A stretch of 64,000 nt of DNA from Trichobilharzia regenti (lineage: Eukaryota > Platyhelminthes > Trematoda > Strigeidida > Schistosomatidae), in contig OX235268.1 in the NCBI GenBank assembly GCA_944472135.2, positions 10,484,589-10,548,588 on the forward strand, given 5' to 3'. Of the stretch, positions 10,860 to 21,625 are shown piece after piece. Each line of letters opens with the position of its first letter. The first letter of the stretch is position 1. The translations under genes and the position numbers were made by a program. The notes beneath the pieces are model-generated. The model did not search any database, had not been told where the DNA came from, and saw only the letters and a list, made by a program, of their open reading frames with translations.

Positions 10860-12004
10860 TATTGTTTACAATCAATGTGATTGGTTTTGAGGATGTTTTT
10901 CCCACTGAATTGACTAGCTCTCGTGACAGCTTCAACGATTATCTGTAAATAAATATAATCATGTTTTTGACAAAATGAAATGCTCAAAATAATTATCGCT
11001 GATGGAAAGATAAAAAATATCAAGTCTTTACACACAAAACAACTTGAAAACAACTTCCAATAATAAAGATGCAATCTTGAATTTATTAGAATCATTTGGA
11101 TTTTTTTGTTAATTTAGTGGAAATATGGTAGATTTCATCAAGAAAAAGCACTAGAGATCTGGACAACTGAATCTTCCTGGTACTTCAGGTTATAAGGCGA
11201 GGTGGGTTGTGCATTCAGCTGTACCAGTTCTAGAATATGTAGGGGGCTGCCCAGCAAGCTTAATAACATAACAAGTACATGAATAAGAATCCATGTAAAT
11301 GAAAGGAGAGTGTAACAATATATTATGAAAAACACAGTAATGAGTTACATTAATTAAACACTTACTTGGATATGCAGATAAATTTCACGCCTACAAATTA
11401 ATGATATAATCTACAAAAGCGTTCACTACTGAAGTTGCGTCTACTGGTAGAAGCTGTGTTCATCTTGTAGAATAGTTTTTGGATGAGGATAAGAGGTTCC
11501 TGCAACTATTCAAAGTAAAAAACAACACGGTTATCAGTGAAACAACTATACAGTATAGATCAGTGAGAAGATGAAACGACAAACACTACACTGTATTTTA
11601 GACTGTACACCGACGCTATCCATATTTCAATATGAATCGTTTTACACAAGAGTACAATGTCTCTAATTTCAGCATTTAACAAAAAAAATGTGTACAATCA
11701 TATTGTTACGCAATCCACGGACATCCACCGAATTTTCATATCTATTAAAATTATTCAATCAAATGTAGTGAATAGTTTGATGGGTAGTATAAACTTAGAT
11801 ATTCCAAATTGTTTTATGAAACGAATCATTTGAACGTGTAAGCGCCATTGGTAAATACTGATCGATTTTCGAGGCAGTATCTGTAGTATACATTTACTGA
11901 AACACGTACAACAGAAACATTTCGTCGTATACTTTATCTGCATCAAAAAAAATATGCTTTTGAACAATAAAAAACCTGTAAAAGTAGTTATTGAAATCCA
12001 TGAA
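10860..12004. other. No recognisable gene, array left flank
   Basis: AT-rich sequence. On the minus strand there is a possible donor (GTAAGTGTT, 11,359-11,364 region) after a 25-nt stretch, not a multiple of three and upstream of the signal-peptide exon, so it is not part of that model. The 90-codon minus-strand frame at 11,755-12,027 has no motif. Homology with the tandem unit begins at about 12,005. Confidence 0.45.
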
Positions 12005-12516
12005 CAATTCCAAATTTCAACACTCATAATTTAGTTGAACGAATTTACCCAGTGTAAATCACGATCATAATCACCTCTCGATAAACACAATTAAAAGTTA
12101 AACTTTCACCTGTTTTCTCTTCATTTGATGGCCTACAATTTGCAGCTTTTACACAGTCATAGCAGAGAGTACATTCCAGTGAAGTCAATATCTATATAGG
12201 CTGGTCAGTAGTTCTTTGCATTCTTCTTGGAATTTGACAGGTAAAACAAAGTCACGCTTGTGGGAAGTTTGAGAACAGAACTTCAGTTTAGACAGAGCAG
12301 TAACAAAACGTAAATTGTCTGAATCGTTAATAGGATTCTCACAACACATATCGAACAGTCCGACCACACATGGATGTGTCACTGATATACATATTAATGT
12401 GTGAAAATAATGCAGGTAGGAGTGAGCAAATAGACTTCGGTCAAGTTAAAAGGATATATTGAAGGTGAAATTGACAATGCAGATCAGTTAACCAAATAAT
12501 GAAGATGAAAGTCTAT

Positions 12517-12840
12517 CTACCTTGGTAACAAAATATATTTGAATGTGAGGGTGAATTCTTTTTGAAGGAGTAAAGGTGATTTAAAATTCCTAATTTCCAA
12601 GGCTTCCACAAATACAGGAAGCGAGCCAAACATCTATTTCATGTCCTGTCTGTATAATATGTTTCGCAATATGGGAGTTAGGTGGTCTGTTCTCATCGTT
12701 ACCGATTTGTATAGATTCAATTTGCTTCTGAAGACATATAGGAATATGCTCTGAATCCCTTACGTTTATCGTCTTTCCTATGTATGTGTCCACAAGTACA
12801 TTTCAATTGTTAAATACAGTGGGATGTGATGTCAATTTCT
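12517..12840 (-). pseudogene. PLE GIY-YIG endonuclease tail, unit A
   Basis: PLEs encode RT followed by a linker and a C-terminal GIY-YIG endonuclease. On the minus strand one frame shows a Cys-containing start (H-C-I, stop, Q-L-K-C-T-C-G); a second frame continues Y-I-G-K-T with S-E-H-I-P and then N-S-H-I-A-K-H-I-I-Q-T-G-H-E-I-D, the conserved Asn/His region. A third frame supplies the typical end E-A-L-E-I-R, K-S-P-L-L-L-Q-K-E-F and the final L-L-P before a stop at 12,517. The order is correct for the family, but it needs at least two frameshifts and has one internal stop, so it is a pseudogene. Upstream sequence (to 13,046) probably continues the linker. Confidence 0.78.
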
Positions 12841-13379
12841 GCATGTTCTAAAGACTTCACATTCTCAATCATGATCTGATAAAATGTCAGTGTACGATTA
12901 TTCATGTCTTGGAAAAAAAGGGGACATCGTACTTCAAGCAGAAACACTTCAGAACTTTGGTATCCAAGTGAACTCAATTGTGGTGACGCATGGCTAAAAT
13001 AAACAATTAATTCGTTGATCAACTCTCTATTATTACGATTGGCCATTAAATGTCTCTCACGTAAAACTCACTTCAGAGACAAAAATCCATAAAATGGTAT
13101 TTGTCAGTAAAAACACATTTTTTTGTTAAGTGAAGAAATTTCTTTTCAACAGCTTTAATTTCCAGCTGTACAATCGTATTCGTATTACATAAACAGGTTA
13201 TTAAGTGGCACTAAATATTTGCTCAGTCAACATACATATATATGTGATAAGAATAATGATAAATAAAACGTTATATGGGGTACAGTTGAAATGGATAAAT
13301 TACAAAATTATTATTGAATATTGTTTTATGAATGAATTGAAAATGGATTTAAAATGGTATTTCCCTTTTCTCAATACCG

Positions 13380-14405
13380 ATCCTGGTAATCCACATTGGG
13401 AAACTCACGGAATCCTTCGAAATGAAGACAGGGGTAATACGAGCTGTGTGTCTACTATCTCGAATGCTTTTCCTGATTAGGGGCGGTAGACTGTATAATG
13501 CAACAGACAGCGTCAGGAAGCGAGAAACAGGCATGAAATGCACCCACACAAAAACACCTTGGAGGATCTGGACTTCGCCAATGATATATATCTGATCTCC
13601 CAAAAACCGAAAGATATGCAAGTGAAAAGCAGAAAGTTGGCAAAAGAAGCACCTAGAGAAGATAGGACTTCAGGTGAATATAGAGAAGACAGTGGTGGAG
13701 AAGATTCCCGGCCAACAGCAACAGTAACAACGACAGACAACAATCAGCATGAATGAGAGAAATCTGAAAGAAGCAATTTCCTTCACCTACCCGCGAAGCG
13801 TCATCTCAACTACAGGTGGATGGAACTGATGACGGTATCAATGCGAGGATCGGGAAAGCATGGCAAGTTTTCATTATTCTCAAGTCTGTGTGGAGGTCAA
13901 CAGCACTCAGCATGAAAAATTAGATGCGGATTTTGAACTCCAATGGGAAGTCAGTGCTACCTCATGGATCAGTGAATTAGCGCCGAGTCAAGAAAGCACT
14001 TCAAACAAACTACATCACTTTATCGACAGCTGTCCTCGCTCAACACCACTCAAGATTAGATGACCAGCCAGAAAAGATCAGAAACAAGGATCTCTGGAAA
14101 CGAGCCAACCAGGAGCCGACTGTGCAACAAATATGCAGGAAGAAATGGGGGTTGATTGCACATACCCTGAGAAAACAAACCATCAAGTGACATCACAATC
14201 TAGGCCAAAGCTCGAGTAGAACCTGGGTGGGAAGCGACGAGTTGGTCATCATTGCGAGGATGACATGGAGGAGGTCATGTGAAGAGGAGATGAATGCATA
14301 TGGGCAGACGTGGACCTGGGTGAAAACATTGACAGGGAACCGAACGAACTGAAGACGTGCAGCTGAAGCTTTATGTTCTTCTTGAAAGTAAAGGAAACAA
14401 CAATA
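13380..14405 (+). pseudogene. LINE reverse transcriptase 3' half, unit A
   Basis: Read across frames this is the C-terminal half of a non-LTR retrotransposon RT. It shows L-T-E-S-F-E-M-K-T-G-V then C-L-L-S (fingers/palm), L-E-D-L-D-F-A-N-D (catalytic F-A-D-D with one Asp changed to Asn, 13,571-13,585), A-R-I-G-K-A (thumb region), and N-K-D-L-W-K-R-A-N-Q-E-P, H-T-L-R-K-Q-T and W-V-K-T-L-T-G-N-R (C-terminal region). It ends near a CAA/AAC-rich tail (about 14,395-14,410). Several frameshifts and stops plus the altered catalytic Asp make it inactive. The layout resembles schistosome RTE/SR2-like or related LINEs; I cannot fix the clade. Confidence 0.8.
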
Positions 14406-15190
14406 ACAACTCATGTGCTGATTAAATAAAAAATCCATCGATCTTCATGGAACAGATGAACAATTACCAAATATCTAACTCCCGCTCAATGACTTTGAGA
14501 AGGCCTCCAAGAAAGTTGACCCCAAAATCATTCCATTAACACATGCTTCCACTCCGAGGTGTGGACGAAATGGCCAGCCGAAATTCATAATCAACAACCG
14601 TTTCTGACATCAAACTAACCAATAACATGTTATCAAACTTATATATGAAAATTAATGAATGGATCTGATGTGCACTGAAGATAACAACGACCTGAAGATT
14701 AATGACCGAGTGATACCCGAACATGAAACACAAACCTGTGGGTCTGAATGTGATATGGAGTAGATGATGCGAGGAAAAGCTGACAGCTTATTGACAATAC
14801 GAAAGACAGATAATGAAGACTCGGGAGGACAAATTCATATGATTTTTAAGCAGTATCATAGGTTTCGAACTTGAGGTATATGTCATGAAATAGATGACAT
14901 CATATGAGACGTAATACAACAATTCCACATGCGAAAGAAGTACATACATCATCAACTAGGCGAGAATGGGGAGAACTTTCTCCCACTGATACCCGTCAGA
15001 TGTATATCTTCAACGTAAAAGACAAGGGAGAATACGAAACATTTAATACGGAAATAATAATTGAATAAAAAATACGAAAATTTACTTCAGGAACGAATTA
15101 AAAACGCTGAAATAATATTAAAAGCCCTTAAAAATAAAGGACTTCTTTAATTACAAACGAAATATAAGCGAAGATAATTATTTGTGAAAT

Positions 15191-15680
15191 GAAGCCGTGT
15201 TCAACTGGATATTTTTGTTTTTGAAAATAGGCGAGAAGCAACCAATGCTGAAATGGTCTGTAATCAATTCAACTTGTGCACGTACACTTCATCGGAGACC
15301 GATAATGAATTAGGTAATATCGATATCCTTCATATTCATTAACACAATGCTTAAAAGACAAAATTTAGTTTACGACTTCAGCTTCAAAATTATTCCATTC
15401 TTGAAAATGATAAATTACTTGCCATTATCTGCAACAGACGTCGTCATGAATTCGCGTGATGTGTTTGTTGACTGTGTTCTGTTTTTTCACATATCACGCT
15501 GATTGTGTATTGAAGCCGTATTCAACTGGAGATTGTTTTTGAAAATAGGCGAGAAGCAACCAATGTTGAAAGGGTCTGTAATCAATTCAACTTGTGCACG
15601 TTCACTTCGTCGGAGACAGATAAGGAATTATACCGAAGCGATGTCCCTCATATTCATAAACACAAGGCTTTAAAAACAAA
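15191..15680 (+). repeat. 0.32-kb internal tandem duplication
   Basis: 'tgaagccgt.ttcaactgga' followed by 'gagaagcaaccaatg', 'ggtctgtaatcaattcaacttgtgcacg' and 'cacttc.tcggagac' occurs at about 15,191 and again about 320 bp later. The same pair is found in the other complete units (for example 22,400 and 22,730; 44,070 and 44,400). Unit F holds only the first copy before homology fades. No function is evident. Confidence 0.75.
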
Positions 15681-16659
15681 ATACAGTTTCGTGCTTCAGC
15701 CTAAATACTACTCATTTATGGCTTGTAATTTTTTATTCATATTTCCGCAGTTTCCCTTAGCCTCCGAAATGTTTCCTTCTCCTCGTTGATATGAGTGCCT
15801 ATTGTTTCTTGATATTCTCATCTTGATTGTAAAGCTGTTCCGGCTCTTTTCTAGTTGACTTGTCTTACCTATTTCCCTCAACCAGTGGTTTCTCTCGTTT
15901 CAATAACATGTGTCTAACGCATGCTCACCTGGCGGTTTTTCTTCCTCATAAGCTGAGTCTTTGTTGATAGATTTTTGTGATACAGAATTTGTGAATGAGC
16001 TGTGTATTTAGAATCCCTACTTCCTTGTTTGGCGTAGAGCAGCAGAAATTCATTTGTTCCTTCTTTATTTATCTATATACCTCTCCGACAATAACTGGTT
16101 TGTTTTAATGACAATTCTCACTTTGAATTGTTTCCACATTTCCCACTTGTCGTTCAAATTCAAAATCATTTTTGACATTTTCAATCATATCGTTTCAGAT
16201 TTCAGACTATGTTAATTTAGGTGTTATGTATTTGCCTGATATCCCAAAATTATACATGCCTTTCCAATGAGCACACGTCCTGTGAACTAGTTTATATTTC
16301 ACACTTGATATTTAACTATCATTAGAATTACAAATATTTTATTTGCATTTCATAATATTATTATTTCACTTACCCTCACAGGACATCATTTCTTCACAAA
16401 ACCATAAATATATACGATCGTACAGCTTGATAATGAATTCGTTGAAAAGAGTCTGTTTGGTGAACACTGTGTTCCTAGTGTTACAATGGGAATTATTATA
16501 TCGTTTATTTGACATTTGCATTCCACATGTTGGTTTTGTATCCTAATTATGTCTCGCTGTCGTTGTTTGATCTATGTTTTTTAATACTTCGTTCTGTTTT
16601 ATCTGTTCACTGACAATGGTTTGTTTGAGTGTGTCTTGAAGATTTTTCTGACTCGAGAC

Positions 16660-16972
16660 TCCTCACTGCCTGATTCCATTGGACGGGGAGCTTGATCTCA
16701 TTTCTTTGTGAATATCCCTTTTGATTTGAGGTTCTTGTTGCGATAGAATCTCCTCAGGAGTATCTCCCTTGAATTGGAGACTTGAAAACAGAGGCATTTT
16801 TCTCCACCGTTGCCAATTGATGTTTACGACAATTGTAACCTATGTTGTTTTCAATGAACTTCTCTGGATATCCCTTCTCGCTTAGAATGTCTCTTCTGGT
16901 TCTTGCCTGTTTCGAGTGAGAAGTAGACATTTGTGAAAAATTATATTTGTAAGATCTCAGCGAAATATTCAT
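16660..16972 (-). pseudogene. PLE linker fragment, unit A
   Basis: The minus-strand frame contains L-S-E-K-G-Y-P-E-K-F-I-E and, after a frameshift, P-L-F-S-S-L-Q-F-K-G-D-T-P-E-E-I-L. This is the conserved 'GYP...F...(L/Q)-x-F-K-G-D-x-x-(S/P)-E' block between RT and GIY-YIG in PLEs. One extra T near 16,800 breaks the frame; units D and E share it, B and C do not. It lies about 4 kb from the GIY-YIG tail of the same unit on the same strand, so either the element was split by insertions or these are separate fragments. Confidence 0.7.
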
Positions 16973-17783
16973 CTATCTTCGTTAAACACTTTGTTGAAAT
17001 TGTTGTAAAACAATTTCTTAACGTCTCCATAAGAAGATGTAGAATGTCGGGAATTTCGACCAAGTATTATTAATTAGTGATAGATAATCATTTTTATTTT
17101 TTAATCAGGATTTCCCATGCATCAGCTTACATCACACCTTCATGTATGTTCAAACTGTTAGTATCTAGAATTTTATGATTGGGCGTATTTTTGAAACCAT
17201 GGTGTTTAGGATTAGAGTTCAGTTGATTCACCCTCTCCAACTTATTACTTTTTCTTCTTTCTGAAAACTGAGCTGCTTTACTCCACCCACTGGAGTTGTC
17301 AGGTCACTCGACAGCTACTGATTTAGGGTATGCATTCTGTTCCAGAAAACGGAGAGTGGAAACACGATGATTGTATCAAATGCCTAGTTTCTTTAATTTA
17401 TTTTAATTCGATTGCAAAATAATTCAAATGAACTGTCGTCAAGATTTGACAGAATACTTCTAAAAAGTATATGGGCATCGAGTGAGAAGTAGGCATTTGT
17501 GAAAAATTATACTTGTAATATCTCATCAATATTGAAATGAGTAACTCCATTTTACAACTGTTTACCCACACACACATACACTCATACAAATACTGTATAC
17601 AATGTGTTAACATAAGTAGACCAATATTTGTAAGTCCGAGGTCAAATTTTAATCACATGTCACACAATCTTGTCTAATATACTTGTTGATACTTGTTTAA
17701 GGACTCATGATTGGACAAAGTTTTTTGAAAACAAGAGATCATCCTACAATATATGACCCTCTGTAACATTAATTCCGAATTAT

Positions 17784-17828
17784 TTCCCTGAGGAAGTTTG
17801 AACCAGATTGGCGAACGAAACGTTGGAA
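17784..17828 (+). ncRNA. PLE-type minimal hammerhead, unit A
   Basis: TTCC-CTGAGGA, then GTTTG...CGAAC, then GAAA-CGTT-GGAA. The core CTGAGGA keeps C3, U4, G5, A6, G8 and A9; position 7 is variable in hammerheads. Stem I is TTCC/GGAA, and stem II is GTTTG/CGAAC with an inner CCA/TGG pair. Stem III would be the self-complementary ACGT, as in minimal PLE hammerheads that act as dimers. One extra A sits between A9 and stem II. Established knowledge: many PLEs carry such motifs in their pseudo-LTRs. Activity here is inference. Confidence 0.6.
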
Positions 17829-18457
17829 TTAGGCATTTCAGTCTCACGAGGATTTCACAAATAGAATTTTCTTACAAATGTCTACTTTTCAATCGGCGCC
17901 TAAATATTTAGAACTATTCTGTCAAATCTTGACGACAGTCCACTTCAATTCCAAATATTTACACTCATGGTTTGGTTGAATGCTTTTACCCAGTGAAAAT
18001 CTCGTTCGTAATAACCTCTTAATAGACACAAATTAAAGTTAAACTTTCACGTATTTTCTCTTCATTTGATGGCCTACAATTTGCAGCTTTTACACAGTCA
18101 TAGCAGAGAGTACATTCCAGTGAAGTCAGTATCTATATAGGCTGGTCAGTAGTTCTTTGCATTCTTCTTGGAATTTGACAGGTAAAACGAAGTCACGCTT
18201 GTGGGAAGTTTGAGAACAGAACTTCAGTTTAGACAGAGCAGTAACAAAACGTAAATTGTCTGAATCGTTAATAGGATTCTCACAACACATATCGAACAGT
18301 CCGACCACACATGGATGTGTCACTGATATACATATAAATGTGTGAAAATAATGCAGTTAGGAGTGGGCAAATAGACTTCGGTCAAGTTCAAAGGATATAT
18401 TGAAGGTGAAATTGACAATGCAGATCAGTTAACCAAATAATGAAGAGGAAAGTCTAT

Positions 18458-18780
18458 CTACCTTGGTAACAAAATATATTTGAATGTGAGGGTGAATTCT
18501 TTTTGAAGGAGTAAAGGTGATTTAAAATTCCTAATTTCCAAGGCTTCCACAAATTTCAGGAAGCGAGCCAAACATCAATTTCATGTCCTGTCTGTATAAT
18601 ATGTTTCGCAATATGGGAGTTAGGTGGTCTGTTCTCATCGTTACCGATTTGTATAGATTCAATTTGCTTCTGAAGACATATAGGAATATGCTCTGAATCC
18701 CTTACGTTTATCGTCTTTCCTATGTATGTGTCCACAAGTACATTTCAATTGTCAAATACAGTGGGATATGATGTCAATTT
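18458..18780 (-). pseudogene. PLE GIY-YIG tail, unit B
   Basis: Same domain and order as in unit A, with the end E-A-L-E-I-R and Q-K-E-F-T-L-T-F before the stop at 18,458. It reads 'aaatttcagg' where A has 'aaatacagg', which shifts the local frame; frameshifts remain. Confidence 0.74.
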
Positions 18781-18837
18781 CTGCAGCTTATAAGGGCTTC
18801 ACATTTTCATTTTCGACCGGACAAAATGTCACTGTGT

Positions 18838-18862
18838 GAATATACATGTATATATATATATG
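18838..18862. repeat. TA microsatellite
   Basis: TA-rich run interrupted as 'atatacatgtatata'. The equivalent runs in C (about 26,066), D (about 33,290) and E (about 40,505) are uninterrupted and differ in length, so this is a variable marker between otherwise near-identical copies. Confidence 0.7.
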
Positions 18863-18937
18863 GAAAAAGGGGCCTAGTGGACTTCAAATAGACATAGTTT
18901 AGAGCTTTCGTACCAAAGTGACACAGTTTTGATGATA

Positions 18938-19143
18938 TTATGTTTTATTTATTTTCTTTTATTTTTGAATACAGCTTGATTCCACACCGTATTTTTGGTA
19001 CAAGTGTGGAATTTTCAGCGTGGATATCGGTAGCCCAAAATTCGCGGGCCGACCATAGATATCAGGTGTGCGTCGGCGTGGGCTCGAACATCGGACCATG
19101 TGCATGGTGGGCGAGAGTCCTAACCACTGTGCCACTGACGCAC
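18938..19143 (-). mobile_element. tRNA-derived SINE, unit B
   Basis: The head (minus strand, 19,143-19,068) is a 76-nt tRNA-like block with a perfect 7-bp acceptor stem GTGCGTC/GACGCAC, an A box 'GGCACAGTGG' and a B box 'GTTCGAGCC'. A body of about 95 bp follows, then an A-rich tail (AAAATAAAAGAAAATAAAT). Type I units A and F lack it at the homologous site, where they read 'ggtgacgcatggctaaaataaac' or similar, so it inserted in the type II ancestor. Clear target-site duplications are not visible. Confidence 0.75.
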
Positions 19144-19229
19144 AGCTAGAATAAACGAATCAACTCTCTATCATTACGAGTGAGGATAAAACTTGTCTCC
19201 CCAATAAAAAACTTGGTTCAGAGACAAAA

Positions 19230-21625
19230 TTCTCAACAAAATGGTATTTCCACCTTTGGAACACTTGATTTTTACCAATCCGAAAGGCTTGAATTTCTAT
19301 GGATCGATGCAACAGTGAATGTTTATGGTGTTTATTACTGAAGTGTTCAAGATTTTCAATGAATAGTACTCAAAAGTCATTGGTGAGTTGTAGAACAATA
19401 CAACGTACTGATACACCAGCACGCTATCAAATTCGTAGTTGCAATAGAAAAACAAATGATCACTGAAATTTTGGACAATATTACAACGAAATTTCAGTAA
19501 TGAAGTCCAGTCCTGCAGACCTCAATACGGTATTTTGTCTCACTAATTCATTCTGACTGCATGTCATTACGATCGTGGTGATAATTGAATTTTCTTATGA
19601 AGTACAGATCTATGTGTCTTATCTAAATTACTTTGTATTCCAGACTTAGTGTAAAATAAAATTTTCAATTTCTATGCTACTATCCTCTAAACCACTGAAC
19701 ATCCAACATGAATGCAGTCTTGTATCAATCTCCTCAATAAAGTGTCCATAATGATTAATCTGTAACCTTGTAATTCTCCACAAGTGGAAATCAGCTATGA
19801 ACGTTTACTATTATTTACGATCAGAGCTATGCTTATGTCAGTTTTCTGAATACAACGACAATCGAAATCCAGTTTTGCTATGACAATTTTTCAACTGGAT
19901 AATCTTCAACATAGCAGAGAGTACATCTGATACAAAGAGATAATGCAGTAAAACAGTAGATTGATCTCTACGGTCACGCAAAACAGTGATACGAAAAGGC
20001 GTTTTGCACTAGTTTTTCACACTGAATTTTAACAGCCACAATAATTCCTTTATCACCGGTGAGAAGACCTTCAATGATATCCGAAATGTCTGCTGATTAA
20101 TGACACAGTGACACGTCACTTTCAGTTATGTTAAGTTTTAATTAGGCTGAATTGTATTTACACTTAAAAGACATTCAAAACTCTTATTTCACATTGAGTC
20201 TGCACCTAGAACAGTTCCAGTTGTGAATTTGATTTGTCTTCACCAGTTACTACCACATGCTTCTGTTATCTGCTGACATGTTGTTGACATCACTGCTGCT
20301 TCAATGTATAATGATGAAATACCTAACAATATCATGAGGCTCCCAGCTTACTGTCTTCTCACAATGAAAGCAGAAATTACTCATAGAATCGTAGATTGTG
20401 CGAACATATTCGAAGCTGTGGAGTCTGCTTAGACATCCAAAGTGATCAATAGATATAGTACACAATTCTCGTAATCTGTGTGAGTAGATAGAATTGTTGT
20501 TTGGAGAGTCATCAAACCACTTTGATCGTCAAAACCATAAACTGGAGCATACTGGAGAATTATGTATCATTGATGTAATCAACAGCATCCAAAACTCTAA
20601 TGCAGTGACAACCAGTCTCTTCAAGTTAAGAACAGTAATCGTCAAATCGAAATGTCAAAAAGGTACAATTATCGGATGAGGTGGGCCTAAAACAACGCAG
20701 GTAAGTCGGGTAATTCTTGGCGAAATGGATGAGAACTGACAATTCTTCACACACACACACACATCCGTGCCTTGAATGTCTTGGTTATCAAATTGAGCAT
20801 ATCCAGTTACATGAAGAAGTAAAGTCTTCAGCTGGACATACCGTAAATCTTGTGGATTTCTCAATCACAAGAAAGTAGAAACACAGCTCCCTGCAGACAG
20901 AATTGAGACGACTAGTAGATGTGGCCTCCGAGTCTCTGTCAAAGTGATGTTTGATGAAACCTTTATGGTAGATTCAGTAATAAAGAAAAGGGAAGACAGC
21001 CGATGACTCTGTGCGAATAAGTGGATGCTAACAGAGATGACTGGGATAGTGAAACAGAAATTGAATATGTGGAGAGATAGTTAAATTTAGGGGATCTGAA
21101 TTCAATGTGCAACATCGATAGAAAAAAGGTGTGATGGAAGATCAAAAACTCTAAAACACCTTGTCAACTGAAGCAGAACTGATCTCAGGTAAGACAAACC
21201 ACAAGAAATTAATTTAAATATTCAGATGGTCATCTGGGAAGAAACCAACACAGAGGAATACAGTGAAAGTGGGCAAAGGTCACCGAATTCTCTATCCATT
21301 AGGAATTAAAGGCAATGGGATGAATACTTCTAAATACTCTTGAATTTGCCATCAAAAGCAACTTATCCATAAACAACCATTAACCAGACTGAAGGGAATT
21401 CAGCCAGATGTATCAAAAAATTGATGACCCTGTTGGGTATTTTGAAACCTATAAAACAGAGTGCTTTGAGGGTGGGAAATGTACCTAAACACTACCATAC
21501 AGATAATCATGTCAAACCAACAGTGTTGTTGACCTCGAATAAAATATTATGTAGAACAATCCCGAAAACCTAAAGATTGCTGATGACGCAAATCCCAATT
21601 GAGGAAATTAGATTCAAGAAAATCA
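19230..21625. other. Type II-specific segment, unassigned
   Basis: Present in B and repeated at about 26,455-28,850 (C), 33,675-36,070 (D) and 40,890-43,290 (E); absent from A and F. Frames of 60-95 codons occur on both strands, but they break between copies that are otherwise about 99% alike, which argues against protein function. Two splice-donor-like words, CAG|GTAAGT (about 20,699-20,705) and CAG|GTAAGA (about 21,187), and a CA repeat (about 20,750) are present. I recognise no element. Confidence 0.55.

Larger units (their letters stand above)
12005..17945. repeat. Tandem unit A (type I, about 5.94 kb)
   Basis: First copy of the macro-tandem array, measured between the shared anchor 'gatggcctacaatttgcagc' at about 12,128 and 18,069. 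Order from left: conserved 0.4 kb, PLE GIY-YIG tail (minus), PLE linker-like sequence (to about 13,046), LINE RT fragment (plus), common body with a 0.32-kb internal duplication (about 15,190-15,680), PLE linker (minus), inverted PLE 5' pieces and the hammerhead. It shares the LINE-bearing middle only with unit F, at the other end of the array. Confidence 0.85.

Noticed and set aside
11359..11390. 25-nt candidate exon before GTAAGTGTT on the minus strand
   Set aside because: Its length is not a multiple of three and it lies upstream of the first exon, so it does not fit the model; there is no other support.
18938..19143. Functional tRNA gene in each type II unit
   Set aside because: The tRNA-like block continues into a SINE body and A-rich tail, and the anticodon arm is not canonical.
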